Positions 37,451 to 48,656 of a stretch of DNA of 64,000 nt are shown in pieces. Numbering within the stretch: the stretch's first letter is position 1; each line of letters begins with the position of its first letter. A program made the translations under genes and the position numbers. The notes under the pieces were generated by a model that saw only the letters and a program-made list of their open reading frames with translations, made no database searches and was not told the DNA's origin. This DNA comes from Oscarella lobularis (taxonomy: Eukaryota; Porifera; Homoscleromorpha; Homosclerophorida; Oscarellidae): assembly GCF_947507565.1 (NCBI RefSeq), contig NC_089178.1:3038001-3102000 (forward strand). Direction: 5' to 3'.

Positions 37451-40400
37451 CTAAACCTTTCTCGCACTCCTAGGTCGAGACCTGGCAGACGTAGGACGAC
37501 CAGCGCCAGACTCACTTTTATTTCCGGCCAACGCCTGCAGCGCACTATTCACAAACGGTGCAATTTCCTAAAGAGACATTACTTCATTTGCTGCGCTTTA
37601 AATAGAAAAGGGAATCACGATCATCGCCCCCAAGCACTAGGCACCTTGTTGGATGCATATTTCACTTTAATTTCGCCCAGAATATTGGCAATCTTGTGAG
37701 CAGCCAACTCCTCTCGAACGCCCGCCTCTTCCGACTCAGCCATGGCACTTAAAAGCGTGCATATGGTCTCGACCACGTCCGCGCTTTCGACATGTTCTTT
37801 GTACGACTTCGCAATTGTAGCGAGACCAGGCGTGCCTTCGTCATCTGGCTCAATTAACTGCAGGGAAAACATATCTAAAAGAATACATAACAATAATTCT
37901 AACACTATTACTATCGAATTACCGTCGGCTTCGGCGAGACTGGCAAGCGTCATGCACGCGTTCTTCACCACTTTCTGTTCCTGATGTGTAGAAAGAAACA
38001 TTTACATTGTGTAATTGAAAACGAAAAGTCTTTTGGAAAAGATACCTTAATGTGTCGTTTAGTGGCTTTTACCAGCATCCCTACAGCGCCTATATCTTCA
38101 AACACCTCGAGATTGGTCTCTTTACGTAGGCAAAGTGACGTGAGACAAAAGAAGAAGATTGGATCTGTCTTTGACCCCACCTTCCATTGAAAGAGACCAG
38201 AGCGCCGAGCAGGCATTTCCCACCAAGTCCACGTGATTGCTATGCGTCTCGAGTGCCGAGCAAATGTCCTGCAGGCCCTTCTCTTCGCTCACGATCTTTG
38301 CATTCTCCTCTACGCGCATTTGAAGTCAAAATTGGGAGACCCCCCCATCTTCCCCGCCCGCGCACCGTTCACAGCCAAGCTCCAAAGAGCGCCACAGCAA
38401 TTCGTCGCAATGTCCGAATTGTTTGGAAAGGCGCGCAAAGCGGAGAGCACGTCCTGAACGCCCCCCAACTGCCCAATAACGCCAGCTGCCGCCTCTACAC
38501 GCAACAGGTCGCAAACAAGGTGGGGAGAAATGGGAACAAAGAACCGTCAGCGGATAAGCCCATTAATAGAGAGGAAGCGGCTGTTTGCAGAGGAATGGAA
38601 CCACCGTGAGCCTTGTCATACCACCGACAATCAATACAACAAAGCCAATTGCATTTGCTCATTCCGCGCTATATTTACCTTCATTGATAAATTGATTGCG
38701 CGAATTACGTCCTTGGAGTAGAGATAGTCGTTTTCTGTTGCTACAAGAGAGCGTTGCGATGGAGGCGCGAGGGTTGCTAGGCGCGTCTGGGGGGGAAACC
38801 TGTTCCGAGCAGGTTGGAAAATAGAGTGCAGCAGTGCGTTTGAATGTCCTCGACGGACACGTGCCGCTTCATGGTGTTGAGAACGATTTTCTTCGCTGCC
38901 TCGTCGAGATGCTGGTCTATATATAGATATAATAATACTATTCTCTCGCTCTTTCGCGTTCTACCTTGATCCTTGGTGACGTCGACGAGATATTTCAGGG
39001 CTTCGGCCTTGCATAGAACGCGCGGTTATCGTTCATCGTCCCACCCCCTACTTCCCGCCCCCCCTCTCACTCACTTGACTTTCCCCCGGGGTAGATTCGT
39101 CGTTCATGAAGTCTAAAAAATCCCGTCAAAGTCACTTATCACTTATATTACATTACGGCGCGAGACAAACTCTTACCGAGAACGCCTTTAATGCCTTTGT
39201 CTGTCGGAACCGGTTTGGCTATAAGAAGCGAGACGGGCAAAATAAGATGAATTATTCAAATGAAGACGAGAAATCCGGCCGCTCTCTCTCACCTAGATTC
39301 TTTGCTAAGGACGTAAGAGCATCCCATTAGAATTATGCAAAGGGAGAAATCAATTAATTAGACGAGGTCTTACGCTGCTTTTCGCTGGAGCATAAGGCAG
39401 ACTTGTTCAAAGCCAAACACTCTTTGACGTAGGGCAACTGAATGAGATCCCTAATGGCTCTCTCTCTCATTGCGAATCAATGCTATGACGTCGTTTCGCA
39501 CGTGCTTACAGTATTGTTGGCCTCTGCTGAAATTGCCTTCGCAGCATTGTTCTGATTAGTTGACACAGATCAGCAGTGTAGTGCTGACGTCAGAAGGAAA
39601 GGCAATTAGGCTCTTAGAAGGCAATTTGCATGATGATGATGTCTCATTCCTACTTGTCCCACTGTTTCCAGGACGTCTTCCAGTGTCTGCGGCGATTGCT
39701 TGATTTGAAACAGAACGCCGGCAATCTGAGCCGCCTAGAAAGAGAAAAAGACGTGCATGTGGAAAGACTATGACGAAGACGTACGTCTTGAAAGCCACAC
39801 GTTGTCATTTCGAGTGCAATGCAGCCAAGAGACCAGACGTCGCTGCGCTCGTCGTACGGCCGTTCCAACACTTCGGGAGCCATCCAATTCATGGATCCTA
39901 AAAAAATAAAAAATAAAAGAAACGTAGATATATGACGTCATATTTTTTATTACTCACCGACTGTGGTCCTTGCTTTCGTTCTTGCATCGCCCAATGCAGT
40001 AGCAACACCAAAATCGCCTTTTTAATTAATTAATTAATTACAAAAATATATATTGGCTAATCATTATGCAATCAAATTCTCACCAATCGAAACGTTGAGA
40101 TCTTCGGTCATGAAAATGTTGCTCGGTTTCAAATCTCTGGTGACGTCATATTTGAATTAATTGAATGTCGCGTGTTATTACTGCAGCTGACCTGTGAATC
40201 ATTTTCTTGTTGTGCACAAAGGCCAACGCTTCGAACATTTGTCCCATCCACTTCTTGAGAATCTAAACGTGCGTCGTGCGTCACGTGCACGTGCATTCTA
40301 TAAATTAGCTAATTCTCTTGACAACTCACAACTTCCTCGATGAACTCGTTCTTGCCGCGGCGCTGCTTCAAAACGCGATCCAAGTCGCCCATCTTGTAGT

Positions 40401-41006
40401 ACTCCATTACGATGCACACGTACATGGCCGCCTCCTAAAATGAAAACGTGGCCACGTGCATGTGCACGTGTACGAAAAAAAAGCCGGCTGTTTTGACTGA
40501 CCTCTTTGTCCCACGTGACGAAGAACTCCTGATAGCCGCATATGTACGGATGCTTCAGCTCCTTCAGAGCCATCGCCTATTGAAAGGATTCCGAGCGCGC
40601 GCGCGCGAGTGCGACGAGAGAGCCCGCCCCGTCCATCGCCAAGGGCAACAGATGCAAAACGAATTCCTACCTCTTTGAACGCTTTATTCGCCTCCGCTTC
40701 GTCGTTGCATTCGACCTAACGAAATACGCTGGCGCCGAAAATAGATTGACACGTGTCACGCGAATCTTCGACAAGCGGACGCGAAAGGGGGAAGGGCAAA
40801 CGAGCCACTGTGTAGCAACGGAGACGAAAACAGACGCGAAATCGATCGGTCCTCGTCGCGCGGAGAGCGTGCAAAACGCGAAAAAATGACGCCACAGTTC
40901 TTTTGCCTTCGCTATTGACCTTTTTGAGGACGTATTTCTCTTTGTCGGGTCGGTGTTCGACGAGAAAAACCGATCCCTGCGCGCCTTTTCCGAGGCGCTG
41001 GATCAT
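37451..41006 (-). CDS. STKLD1-like protein kinase with C-terminal armadillo/HEAT repeats
   Basis: Begins MIQRLGKGAQGSVFLVEHRP (Gly-rich loop), KYVLKKV (ATP-binding Lys), LKHPYICGYQEFFVTWDKE and VMEYYKMGDLDRVLK. A complete catalytic loop, HRDLKPSN, is split by an intron. A DFG motif follows (GDFGVATALGDA), then GSMNWMAPEVLERPYDERSD and DVWSLGCIALEMTTCGFQD. Downstream exons form armadillo-like repeats: LPYVKECLALNKSALC, KKIVLNTMKRHVSVEDIQTH, DIATNCCGALWSLAVN and NHVDLVGNACSALWSLSMEG. The C-terminus is basic, after EIAPFVNSALQALAG. Kinase and repeats read as one gene, the layout of vertebrate STKLD1. The gene may have another upstream exon, because the ATG directly follows an acceptor-like sequence. 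A NEK kinase is the alternative for the catalytic half alone. Confidence 0.75.
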
Positions 41007-42810
41007 CTGTGTAGATATCGTTAATCATTTTCAATTCTGCGTCGGTTGGTATTCGCTTTGGGACCCTGTAGTTTTCCATTTTTTCCTTCGGGGCCGGGGC
41101 TTGCGCGTTCGTTGGAGGAGTGCGTCGTCGAGGTGCCCGGATATTTTGTCAGCGCGCGAAATTGTTTTCTGCGTGTACACGTATTTATTTTGATTGGGGT
41201 CGTCATGGCGCGTGACCTTCTTTGCTTATCTAATGAAATATTAAACTAACTGGCTTGTTCCGCCTTTCCTAATGGTTTCTTGTCGACATCACTGAGAGAG
41301 CTGCAATATTACGACAGTCCGCGGAAGAAATTTCCGCATGCGGTGATAGGGATCGTTCAGTTAGTTGACGCATATGGGGAGCACTTTGCTCCTGCTGTGC
41401 AGCAAGACTTCCTTTTCCTGTCGCAGGTGTGTAACAGTCTGGAGCCATACGAGTGCGACCCCTCGGCCACAATGTTGCACAATGCGACAGTTCGCCTTAT
41501 TTTGGGGAAAAGGACGAGTAGGCAGACAGTCTGGCGGCCCGAGGGTAAGGATGCAATAGTCTAAAGATCAAACAACTGTCTGGTGTGGCGCCGCGGCCAA
41601 GACGCGCGTAAAAAGTTGAGACCTGTACGCGCGCGCACGTGTACGTGCGTGTGGCCTGAGCAATCGCCAGGCGCGAGACAAAAGTAAAGAAAAAAATTGT
41701 TGACTTCGTAGAGTGCATTGCTCTTTAAAGAGAAGAAGAATAGGGACGTCTTCTATTCTCGTATACTCCTCCCTCGTGTTTAGGTGGAGACGACACGCCT
41801 GTGGGGTACGGATTCCTCCGCCGGGAGCAATTCTTTACTTACCTCGGGTGCACTTACGGGGGGCCGCCTCTCTCGACAGGATGCACGACTGACCCACCCC
41901 AACAATATCCTCCTTCTCGCTCACACGTTCTTCCTCTCTTTCTTTCCATAAATAGATTAGATAATTAAGTAGAAACGATTGTGTCGTGTTTACATCTGAG
42001 TCATATTGGCGGGGGCGAGTAGACCTCTAACGACAACCGGCTGAACTTACATTCCCTTTCGGAGCCCTTTCGAGACGCCTGCGCATTGACCTAAACGGCT
42101 CTAATCGTTCATTTTTCCTATCGTACGAAGACTTTGCGGTCTGGGCGGGCGCTCCTTCCCGGGCTGCACACCGACGCCCTGAAGGCGCTATGCATTTTTG
42201 CTACGCCCCCAGAGCGTAAGTGCGGTTTTTCGTTCGTAGAGCGGTATCAACCTCCCCCGAACAAGTTCAAACGCATGCGGTGTGGTCGTCTCGACGACGC
42301 ATTCTTTCTCCACCCTCCTGGGCCCCCGCTTTTAGTCTGATTGAATTGAGCCAATCTGCACTAAGAGCCTGACCGAGTTGTCTCTAATCGTAGAGACAAG
42401 ATTACGCTTTCGTCGTTTACGGTCAGACAAGGGAAACGCGCAGAACGCGGCCTTCTGGAACCAGCTCGGCAAGGGGCCCTCTCATCGAGAAGCGCAATAA
42501 CGTACGCATCGATTCTCGAGGTCATAAAAACGACGATCATCGTCGTCGCTCGCGGCGCGGATGCGATCAATTCCGGATCTGAAGCACGCGCATATTTGCA
42601 ATGCAGCGCCCCTTAGAGAGACACTTTTCGGGGCGGGGAGATAACATCTTCCATTCGGGCCACGCCTCCTCCAAAGTACTTATGAGCTGCCACCTTGCGC
42701 CGTCAATTCACACACCTCGACAGCCCGTCATCGAGAGAGCATCGCTAAAAAATCTCTCCGCGTCTCAAGCGTGCTTCCAGACGACATCCAACCGGTCTCC
42801 TGCGATCATC
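41007..42810. other. Intergenic region upstream of the TGF-beta gene
   Basis: About 1.8 kb without a gene I can support. The frame 41280-41564 (+) lacks an ATG start and recognisable features. The frame upstream of 42811 is open back to 42601 but looks like 5' untranslated sequence. No tRNA or snRNA was recognised. Confidence 0.4.
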
Positions 42811-44238
42811 ATGCCCAAAGTTTATTCCATTCGCGTTTCGACTCGACGCGTCGAGCTCCTCATCCTCGCCGTCGTCGCCCTCCACCTCTTCTTCGTACCT
42901 ACGACTTATTCGGCCGCCATCAACGCCGCTACCGCCGCCGCCCCCTCTGCCGATGCGACCGCCGATTCTTCGTCGCACCGGCAAAGAAAGCTGCCGTCGT
43001 TTCTCCAAAGACTCTACAATGAAATCGCCGACGAACACGGCCTCATCCGAACGAATAGCGGAAATCGATTGGCACTCGAAGCGGACGCAATTGCGTCTTA
43101 CGAGAACAAAGGTGAGGGTTCTCCTCCTCTTTTTTTTCCCTCTCCCCCGCCGCCGTCGCAGTCATGTGTTCGCGTTTACGTAAACTCGTCCTTCCTCTCT
43201 GCCCCTACGCGCCGCGGGCTCTTTTCGCACGTGCCTTCGATTAGAGAGTGGGGTGGGTGGGCGTTTCGCCGTCTTCGCGTCTCTCGACGTCGACAACAAT
43301 CTCGAATTCTCAATTCCTTTTTCACAGTCGCTTTTCAACCGGTTGCGAACGACGCCCGCGTCGTGACGATTCCGATGGAGTTCGGCATCGATCGTTCAGA
43401 TCGCCACTCGACGATCCTCGCCGCCGATTTAAAACTATTCGTGCGCACGTCGCGCGCCGGTCTCCCGCCGAGCGAAGCGTCGTCGCCCCTCGTTCGCATC
43501 AACATCAGTCAGTGGAGGCACGGCGACAACGCGCTAATGACATCACGAGTGACACCTGCCAGCAGGAGCGGCTGGATGAGTTTCAACTTGACGAGCGCGA
43601 TTAGATGGCATCGAGATCACGCTCGAACCGATACCGTCAAGATAATTGCGACGATCGAGAAAGCGAACGACGACGACACGTCGTTTAACGTCGCCGTTCG
43701 ACGAACGATCGAACGTCACGCGCACGACGCCTTTTTTCTCGTTTACACGAAAAAAGGCAGCGTCGACGCGTTATCGCCTCTCCTGCTCAATCATCGACAA
43801 AAACGACGATCGAGCGACGGCAACGTCTCGTCCGAACCGTCGTCATTGCCCAAATTTCTCAACTTTTCGCGAAAAGAACGATCGACGGCGAGCGGATATA
43901 GCGAACAACCTCGCGTGCCGACGCGCCGATGCAGATTGAAAAAATTCGTCATATCGTTTGCCGACGTCGGTTTCAAACACATCATGGGCCCGCCGTCGTT
44001 TATGCTCAATGAGTGCTCGGGCACGTGTCCGCCCGTGCCGACGCGTCGGGTATACAATCCGGCGATGCACACGTTGCTTCTCGCCGAGTATCGCAAAAGG
44101 CGAAGCGGTTCGCGGACCTTTCAGCCGTGCTGCGTGCCCATTGAGCTGCGAGCGATTGAAGTCATGTTTCGGAAGAACTCGGAGTATCGATTCGAGAAGT
44201 GGCCCGATGTGACGGCGACTTCGTGCGGATGCCGTTGA
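42811..44238 (+). CDS. TGF-beta superfamily ligand precursor
   Basis: Secreted signalling ligand. ATG 42811 gives MPKVYSIRVSTRRVELLILA and a hydrophobic signal segment, AVVALHLFFVPTTYSA; an earlier in-frame ATG at 42601 would bury the signal 70 residues in. The prodomain includes FLQRLYNEIADEHGL and, after one intron (43112-43327), VVTIPMEFGIDRSDRHST. Furin-like sites RQKRR and FSRKER precede the mature region. The mature C-terminal ~100 residues hold the cystine-knot pattern: RRCRLKKFVISFADVGF, LNECSGTC, a CC pair (FQPCCVPIELRAIEVMF) and the final CGCR. Seven cysteines are present, including the one before the CC pair used for dimers in most members. The 216-base intron has no stop in frame. 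BMP versus TGF-beta/activin class cannot be decided by eye. Confidence 0.92.
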   Translation: MPKVYSIRVSTRRVELLILAVVALHLFFVPTTYSAAINAATAAAPSADATADSSSHRQRKLPSFLQRLYNEIADEHGLIRTNSGNRLALEADAIASYENKGEGSPPLFFPSPPPPSQSCVRVYVNSSFLSAPTRRGLFSHVPSIREWGGWAFRRLRVSRRRQQSRILNSFFTVAFQPVANDARVVTIPMEFGIDRSDRHSTILAADLKLFVRTSRAGLPPSEASSPLVRINISQWRHGDNALMTSRVTPASRSGWMSFNLTSAIRWHRDHARTDTVKIIATIEKANDDDTSFNVAVRRTIERHAHDAFFLVYTKKGSVDALSPLLLNHRQKRRSSDGNVSSEPSSLPKFLNFSRKERSTASGYSEQPRVPTRRCRLKKFVISFADVGFKHIMGPPSFMLNECSGTCPPVPTRRVYNPAMHTLLLAEYRKRRSGSRTFQPCCVPIELRAIEVMFRKNSEYRFEKWPDVTATSCGCR

Positions 44239-45349
44239 TCGCGACTGAGTCGGCGCAGCGCGATAATTGCGTCTGTGCTCTTCTCTAAAGAAAAGACAAA
44301 AACGAAACAAGATGTCTTGGCCAGAATTGGCTGGGTAAACTTTACCTCGCTAGACTGGATTTATAGCATTTTGGTTACTATTGAGTGGTCTCTCATGAGA
44401 GACAGGTACATAGAGAGAATAGTTTAGTTGCTGATCAAATCAGCACTGTTCAATTTAGCAGTGCCACCGATATGACAACATTTAGCTAACGAACAATGTT
44501 TGAGTCAGAGTTGTGCAGAGTTATATTATTATTATTGCTATTATTATTTTCATGCAGATACCCCCCTATCTCACGCAAAGCTTTTTTCTTATGTCGAAAC
44601 GTAGACGTAGATCTTGTAGTTGACGTTCGTAATGGTTGTGGCGACGATGGGCAATAAAGAAGCAATGCGAGCCGTAACTAAGCGTGTGTCAAACGCCCTT
44701 ACGTAAAACCAATAGAAACGGTATGCATTTTTACGCTAGTAAAACCGAACTGTGAACGGAGGCCCCCTCGTTCGTCCCGCAGGGCTCGCACTTCCCGATC
44801 CCCCGCTGACTGCATGGGTCGTTCCCACTAACTGCGCCAATTGTGTCCGGTTCAACCGACCACACGGGCGTAAAAATGTTTACGTCACCCACAACGCTTG
44901 CCACCGAGTATCAACTGCATGACTGCATGGTGGGTCTGACTCATCGCTATGAGTTGGGGAGTCTGGCACGGGTTCAGAGGTTTCGGCTAAGTGCTGTTGA
45001 TGTAGAGCCATTAGTTAGCCTAACTGCATTCTAAACCGCTCCTAGTTTAGAAGCCCCCCCGTTTCCCCTCCGAGCTAAATGCCCCAAGGTGGAGATGAGA
45101 GCAAATTAGTCGCAGCGGGAAGGGTCCCGTCACGCTAACCTGTTTCAATTTTCCCGCAAACGAGCATACAGGAAGGCCCCCACGGAGAGCGCGTGTGCGC
45201 AAAAGAGTCGTTAGAGTTGATGCGGAATTTACGAGGTTAAGCCAACGCAAATCAACGAGAAGAAGGAATCACAAGAAGGGGGCCACGTAAACGCGCGTCA
45301 TTTCTAAAATGACCGAACGAGACGGTACTTATACCTGCCACAATTTGAC
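44239..45349. other. Intergenic region
   Basis: About 1.1 kb between convergent TGF-beta and copper-transporter genes. It contains the TGF-beta 3' flank and a short ATT-rich microsatellite at about 44522-44550. I see no gene or RNA. Confidence 0.5.
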
Positions 45350-46162
45350 TTAGTGTTGGCAGTGCTCGCTCTTTTTCGACGGCGCCACTTGCTCGCATCC
45401 TCGCACGCGAATTCGCACGTTGAAAAGACCGTATCCAACGCCGGATCCGAAGAGAATGCTCACGGCTAGCCACACGTTGTACGTCATGAAGACGAGCATG
45501 AGAAGATAGCTGACAAAGATTTGAATCATGTGCAGAACGATTTGGAGGATGTGATCCAAGACGGGAAGACTAAAAAAGATGAGCGTCACGTACGCCAAAA
45601 CGATTTCCTTATGTACGTGATGGTGGTCTCTTCCGTCGCCGAGCAACGAAGCGACTTTCCCTGCTTCTGTCGATTTCGTTCGACGGATCTCGCGATCGCT
45701 TGCCGCATCAATCGATCTCGAAACCACTTCAGAGCCTCGTAGAAAACGGCGAGAAAGAAAAAACCAAACGACGCTCCAACGACATCTGAACAGATACTTT
45801 TTATATACTAAAGACGTCGTCAAACGTTTCTATCCTTACCCCCAGCTGTATCGAGACTCCAGCTTTTGAAGAGCACATTAAAACCCAATTCAGCATTGAA
45901 GTACATGGGCATCATCTGATAAGACGATCTTAGAAGACGCGAATCGAATAAAGGGCCTGGGGGTTTTTCTAACGCCGTGATGGTTCATGTTCTCCATTTC
46001 GTTCATAGCCATCTGTTCTTTCGTCTCGGAAGCATTCGTTGTATGAATTGGAGCTTCGGCAGTGGGCACGGTGTGATGATGATGATGAGGGATGCCACTA
46101 CTTGCTGAGACGCACGGGCCCAAGGCGTTGAGAATTACCACAACGATCACAAGCAAACGCAT
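45350..46162 (-). CDS. CTR/SLC31-type copper transporter 3 of 4, His/Met-rich ectodomain
   Basis: Start MRLLVIVVVILNALGPCVSA (46162) is a signal peptide. The extracellular part has clusters that fit copper capture: GIPHHHHHTVP, EQMAMNEMENMNHHG and, in the next exon, MMPMYFNAELGFNVLF. TM1 is GASFGFFFLAVFYEALKWFR, then a basic loop. TM2 (LQIVLHMIQIFVSYLLMLVF) has the MxxxM motif MLVFM, and TM3 has GSGVG. It ends in a Cys-His tail (SEHCQH). Long basic loop exons connect TM1 and TM2. The ectodomain is much closer to animal CTR1 than that of the two copies near 18 kb. Confidence 0.85.
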
Positions 46163-46353
46163 CGCAGCTTCACAACAACGCAGGGGTATCACGTGAGATA
46201 CAGACAACTATTCTTCATGTGGGACAAGTGCCTCTAGCAGCTAAAATATCAATGGAAAAAATGAGATACGAAGAGACCTCTAGCCTCTTCGCAAATAAAA
46301 CCAGCTAGTTAGTGCTTAGTGAGCTCAGCGACGCAATTAAGAGACATACGATT

Positions 46354-47463
46354 TTAGTGACAGTGCTCGCTCATCTTTGAAACCGATGTGCGAGTCGACA
46401 CAAAGGCTCCAAAGACAAAATACCCGAAACCTGCTCCAATAATGATGCCGAGCCCGATCCACACGTTGTACGTCATGAAGGCGAGCATGAGAAAATAGCT
46501 GATGAGAACCTGAAGCATGTGCATAATCGTTTGAAGCACATGATCGACAATGGCAATACTGAAACGAAAAGTGAAAGGCATATTCATAATCACTATCTAC
46601 GATTTTACCGAATGACGGTATCCTTCTCAGTGGTGCACTCCGGAGGAGTCGATCTCCTTCTATATTCAATTCCATTGCCATTCGAATTTGCATGAAGCGC
46701 TTCCTTAAGCTGGGCTTCCTTCTTCGCTTTCCGGATTGACTTTCTCATCATCTTTTCTCTCACCCACTTGAGACCCTCGTAGAGAGCAGCGAGAAAAGCG
46801 AACCCGATCGACGTTCCGACAGTAGCTAATTTTAAAAAATTAAATTAGAATTCTCTATATGTATCACACAATCAACTCACCGCCCACGGAATCCAACGTC
46901 CAGAACTCAAACAGAACCGATATGCCCTGATCAATATTAAAAAACATCTAAATAAAAAGGGAAATACAGAAATAGGTCGGAAGCCTCATTAGAGGAAGGG
47001 TTTCATGCAGGACACAGAGACGTACAGTGTGACCTCCACTGTGGCTTCCATCGTCTCCACCACCGTTGTGACTTCCATCGTGATCCGGAGGATGCGTGAC
47101 GTGATTCGGCGGGTGCGTGCCGTGATCCGGAGGGTGTGTGCCGTCGTCATTGCTGTGGGTGTGGCCCGAATGATTGTGCGTGGCTGGACGCGAGAAATTC
47201 TTCTTTAGTAATGCGTGTGCGTCGACTTTGGACGCTTTTCGCTTTTCTCTTACCGCTCATGTTCATGTCGCTGGCGTGTGTGGGATCCGGGTGGCCTGCG
47301 TGGGGGTCCGCTGTTCATGGGAAAAAAAAGGAAACGATCTCTTTCTCCTTCGTTCGTCTTCGTTCTTTTTCCGCGTACCGCCGTGGCCTGTCATCGGTGG
47401 CATGGTCGAGCCGCCGCATAGCGAGAGGAGGCCGAAAAAAAGGATCACGCTCACGTCGCGCAT
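46354..47463 (-). CDS. CTR/SLC31-type copper transporter 4 of 4, with His-rich repeats
   Basis: Signal peptide MRDVSVILFFGLLSLCGGS leads to a Met/His-rich segment (TMPPMTGHGG) and further exons DPHAGHPDPTHASDMNMS and HNHSGHTHSNDDGTHPPDHG. The HPPDH/HPPNH unit repeats three times and is followed by Gly/His stretches. The core begins MFFNIDQGISVLFEFW. TM1 is GTSIGFAFLAALYEGLKWVR. TM2 (HVLQTIMHMLQVLISYFLML) has MLAFM and TM3 has GAGFGYFVFG. The tail ends SEHCH. It lies about 190 bases from copy 3 on the same strand and closely resembles it in TM2, so the two are tandem paralogues with differently evolved metal-binding ectodomains. Confidence 0.85.
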
Positions 47464-47597
47464 GAGATCGAAGCCGGAAGCCAGTACACTGGTAGTCGTG
47501 GTATGTGGGAGAAGCTAACGTGCGTGCAGATGTCACCTGATGACGCCCCTGATGACACCCTTCATCACATTCGCCCGTATACAAATTGCGATTATAA

Positions 47598-48569
47598 TTA
47601 TGGGTCGTACGAATGAATAGCTACTTTCGTCGTTATCTTCTTGCATCCAGACGACGAGTAGAGTTTTTCGTCTTCAGGCCAGTATGTCAACTCGTCGGCC
47701 ACCCTATTGATTACGGTTTGGGTAAGGAACATATCTTTCCTTTTCATTTCCGCTTCGGCGCACAATTTCACGTGCCGTCGTTCCAACGGAAGAAAGGGCA
47801 CAAAATAATCAATAAGATGATTTGAAATTAATCTCGAATGCCACAAAGAACCGTCCTTTTCATTGAACGCCGCCACACTGAGAATGTGATCGAGTTCTCT
47901 AACTTTGATGTCTTCGCGTCGAATTCCCTTTTTGTACTGCTCCAGCATGTATTTATTAATCTTTGCAGCTCGACTGTTACTAAGGAAAATGAAGATTCCC
48001 TGACGAAAATCGACGCCATCGACGGCATGATGATAATCGACGAAAGGATAAATGACGTCAACTAATCCCAAAGGCATTTTATCCATCTCGTCAAAAACGA
48101 ACAGAAATCGACCGCACGCTTTTCCAGCCTCAACAATCATATTTCGTAGATGTTCCTTGTACTCTTCTAATTTGCTTTCGTGCTGGTATTCCTTGGTGGC
48201 TATGATCTGTCGAACGTAGTCGCTACCCATACCTTTTCTGAACCAATTCTTGGCGATGAAATGGCTCACGTAATTCTTTCCACTTCCCGTTCCTCCTTCG
48301 AACGAGAGAACGAGCGCTTTCTGCGCCTCGTGACCCTGGCGAGCGTGACTCTTCAAGATTTTCGTGATGACGTCGACGGCAATGTGCTGGCCGAATACGT
48401 TCTCTTCCAAGTCCTTTTTGAGACCGGTTGCATTGAAATCGATCCAGTGCGTTCCAATGCAGCACTCCGATCGGCATGCAAACTGCTCATAGAACCACGA
48501 AGCGAAGGCAGTGGAGAAATTACACCTCAAGAGTGTGACGACAACGCTGAGACTCCAGAAAAATCGCAT
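47598..48569 (-). CDS. Torsin-family AAA+ ATPase, copy 1
   Basis: ER/perinuclear lumen ATPase. Signal segment MRFFWSLSVVVTLLRC is followed by the torsin Cys-rich start (FACRSECCIGTHWIDFN) and FGQHIAVDVITKILKSH. Walker A is GGTGSGKN, with the Asn ending typical of torsins, and Walker B is FLFVFDEMDKM. Then come GIFIFLSNSRAAKINKYML and PFLPLERRHVKLCAEAEM. The C-terminal SSSGCKKI corresponds to the conserved GCK sensor-2 cysteine of torsins. Intronless, 323 residues, the usual length. Torsins lack an arginine finger and need LAP1 or LULL1; a candidate cofactor gene is about 1.5 kb away. Confidence 0.92.
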   Translation of the reverse strand: MRFFWSLSVVVTLLRCNFSTAFASWFYEQFACRSECCIGTHWIDFNATGLKKDLEENVFGQHIAVDVITKILKSHARQGHEAQKALVLSFEGGTGSGKNYVSHFIAKNWFRKGMGSDYVRQIIATKEYQHESKLEEYKEHLRNMIVEAGKACGRFLFVFDEMDKMPLGLVDVIYPFVDYHHAVDGVDFRQGIFIFLSNSRAAKINKYMLEQYKKGIRREDIKVRELDHILSVAAFNEKDGSLWHSRLISNHLIDYFVPFLPLERRHVKLCAEAEMKRKDMFLTQTVINRVADELTYWPEDEKLYSSSGCKKITTKVAIHSYDP

Positions 48570-48656
48570 GGCGAACACACACGTCACACAGTAAAAGTAC
48601 GCGCATGCGCGCCAACTTGACCTTTTATTAATTTCTGATAAAGTACAGAAAACAAG

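Noticed and set aside
39560-41006. A separate NEK-type kinase gene and a separate armadillo gene (37451-39550)
   Set aside because: Strand, spacing, continuous exons and the known kinase-plus-repeat layout of STKLD1 favour one gene; cDNA could still reverse this.
41280-41564. 95-residue plus-strand frame upstream of the TGF-beta gene
   Set aside because: Starts with TTG, not ATG, no recognisable motif and no obvious partner exons.
41820-41870. ACTTACCT stretch resembling the 5' end of U1 snRNA
   Set aside because: The following bases do not match U1 stems, and no Sm site was seen.
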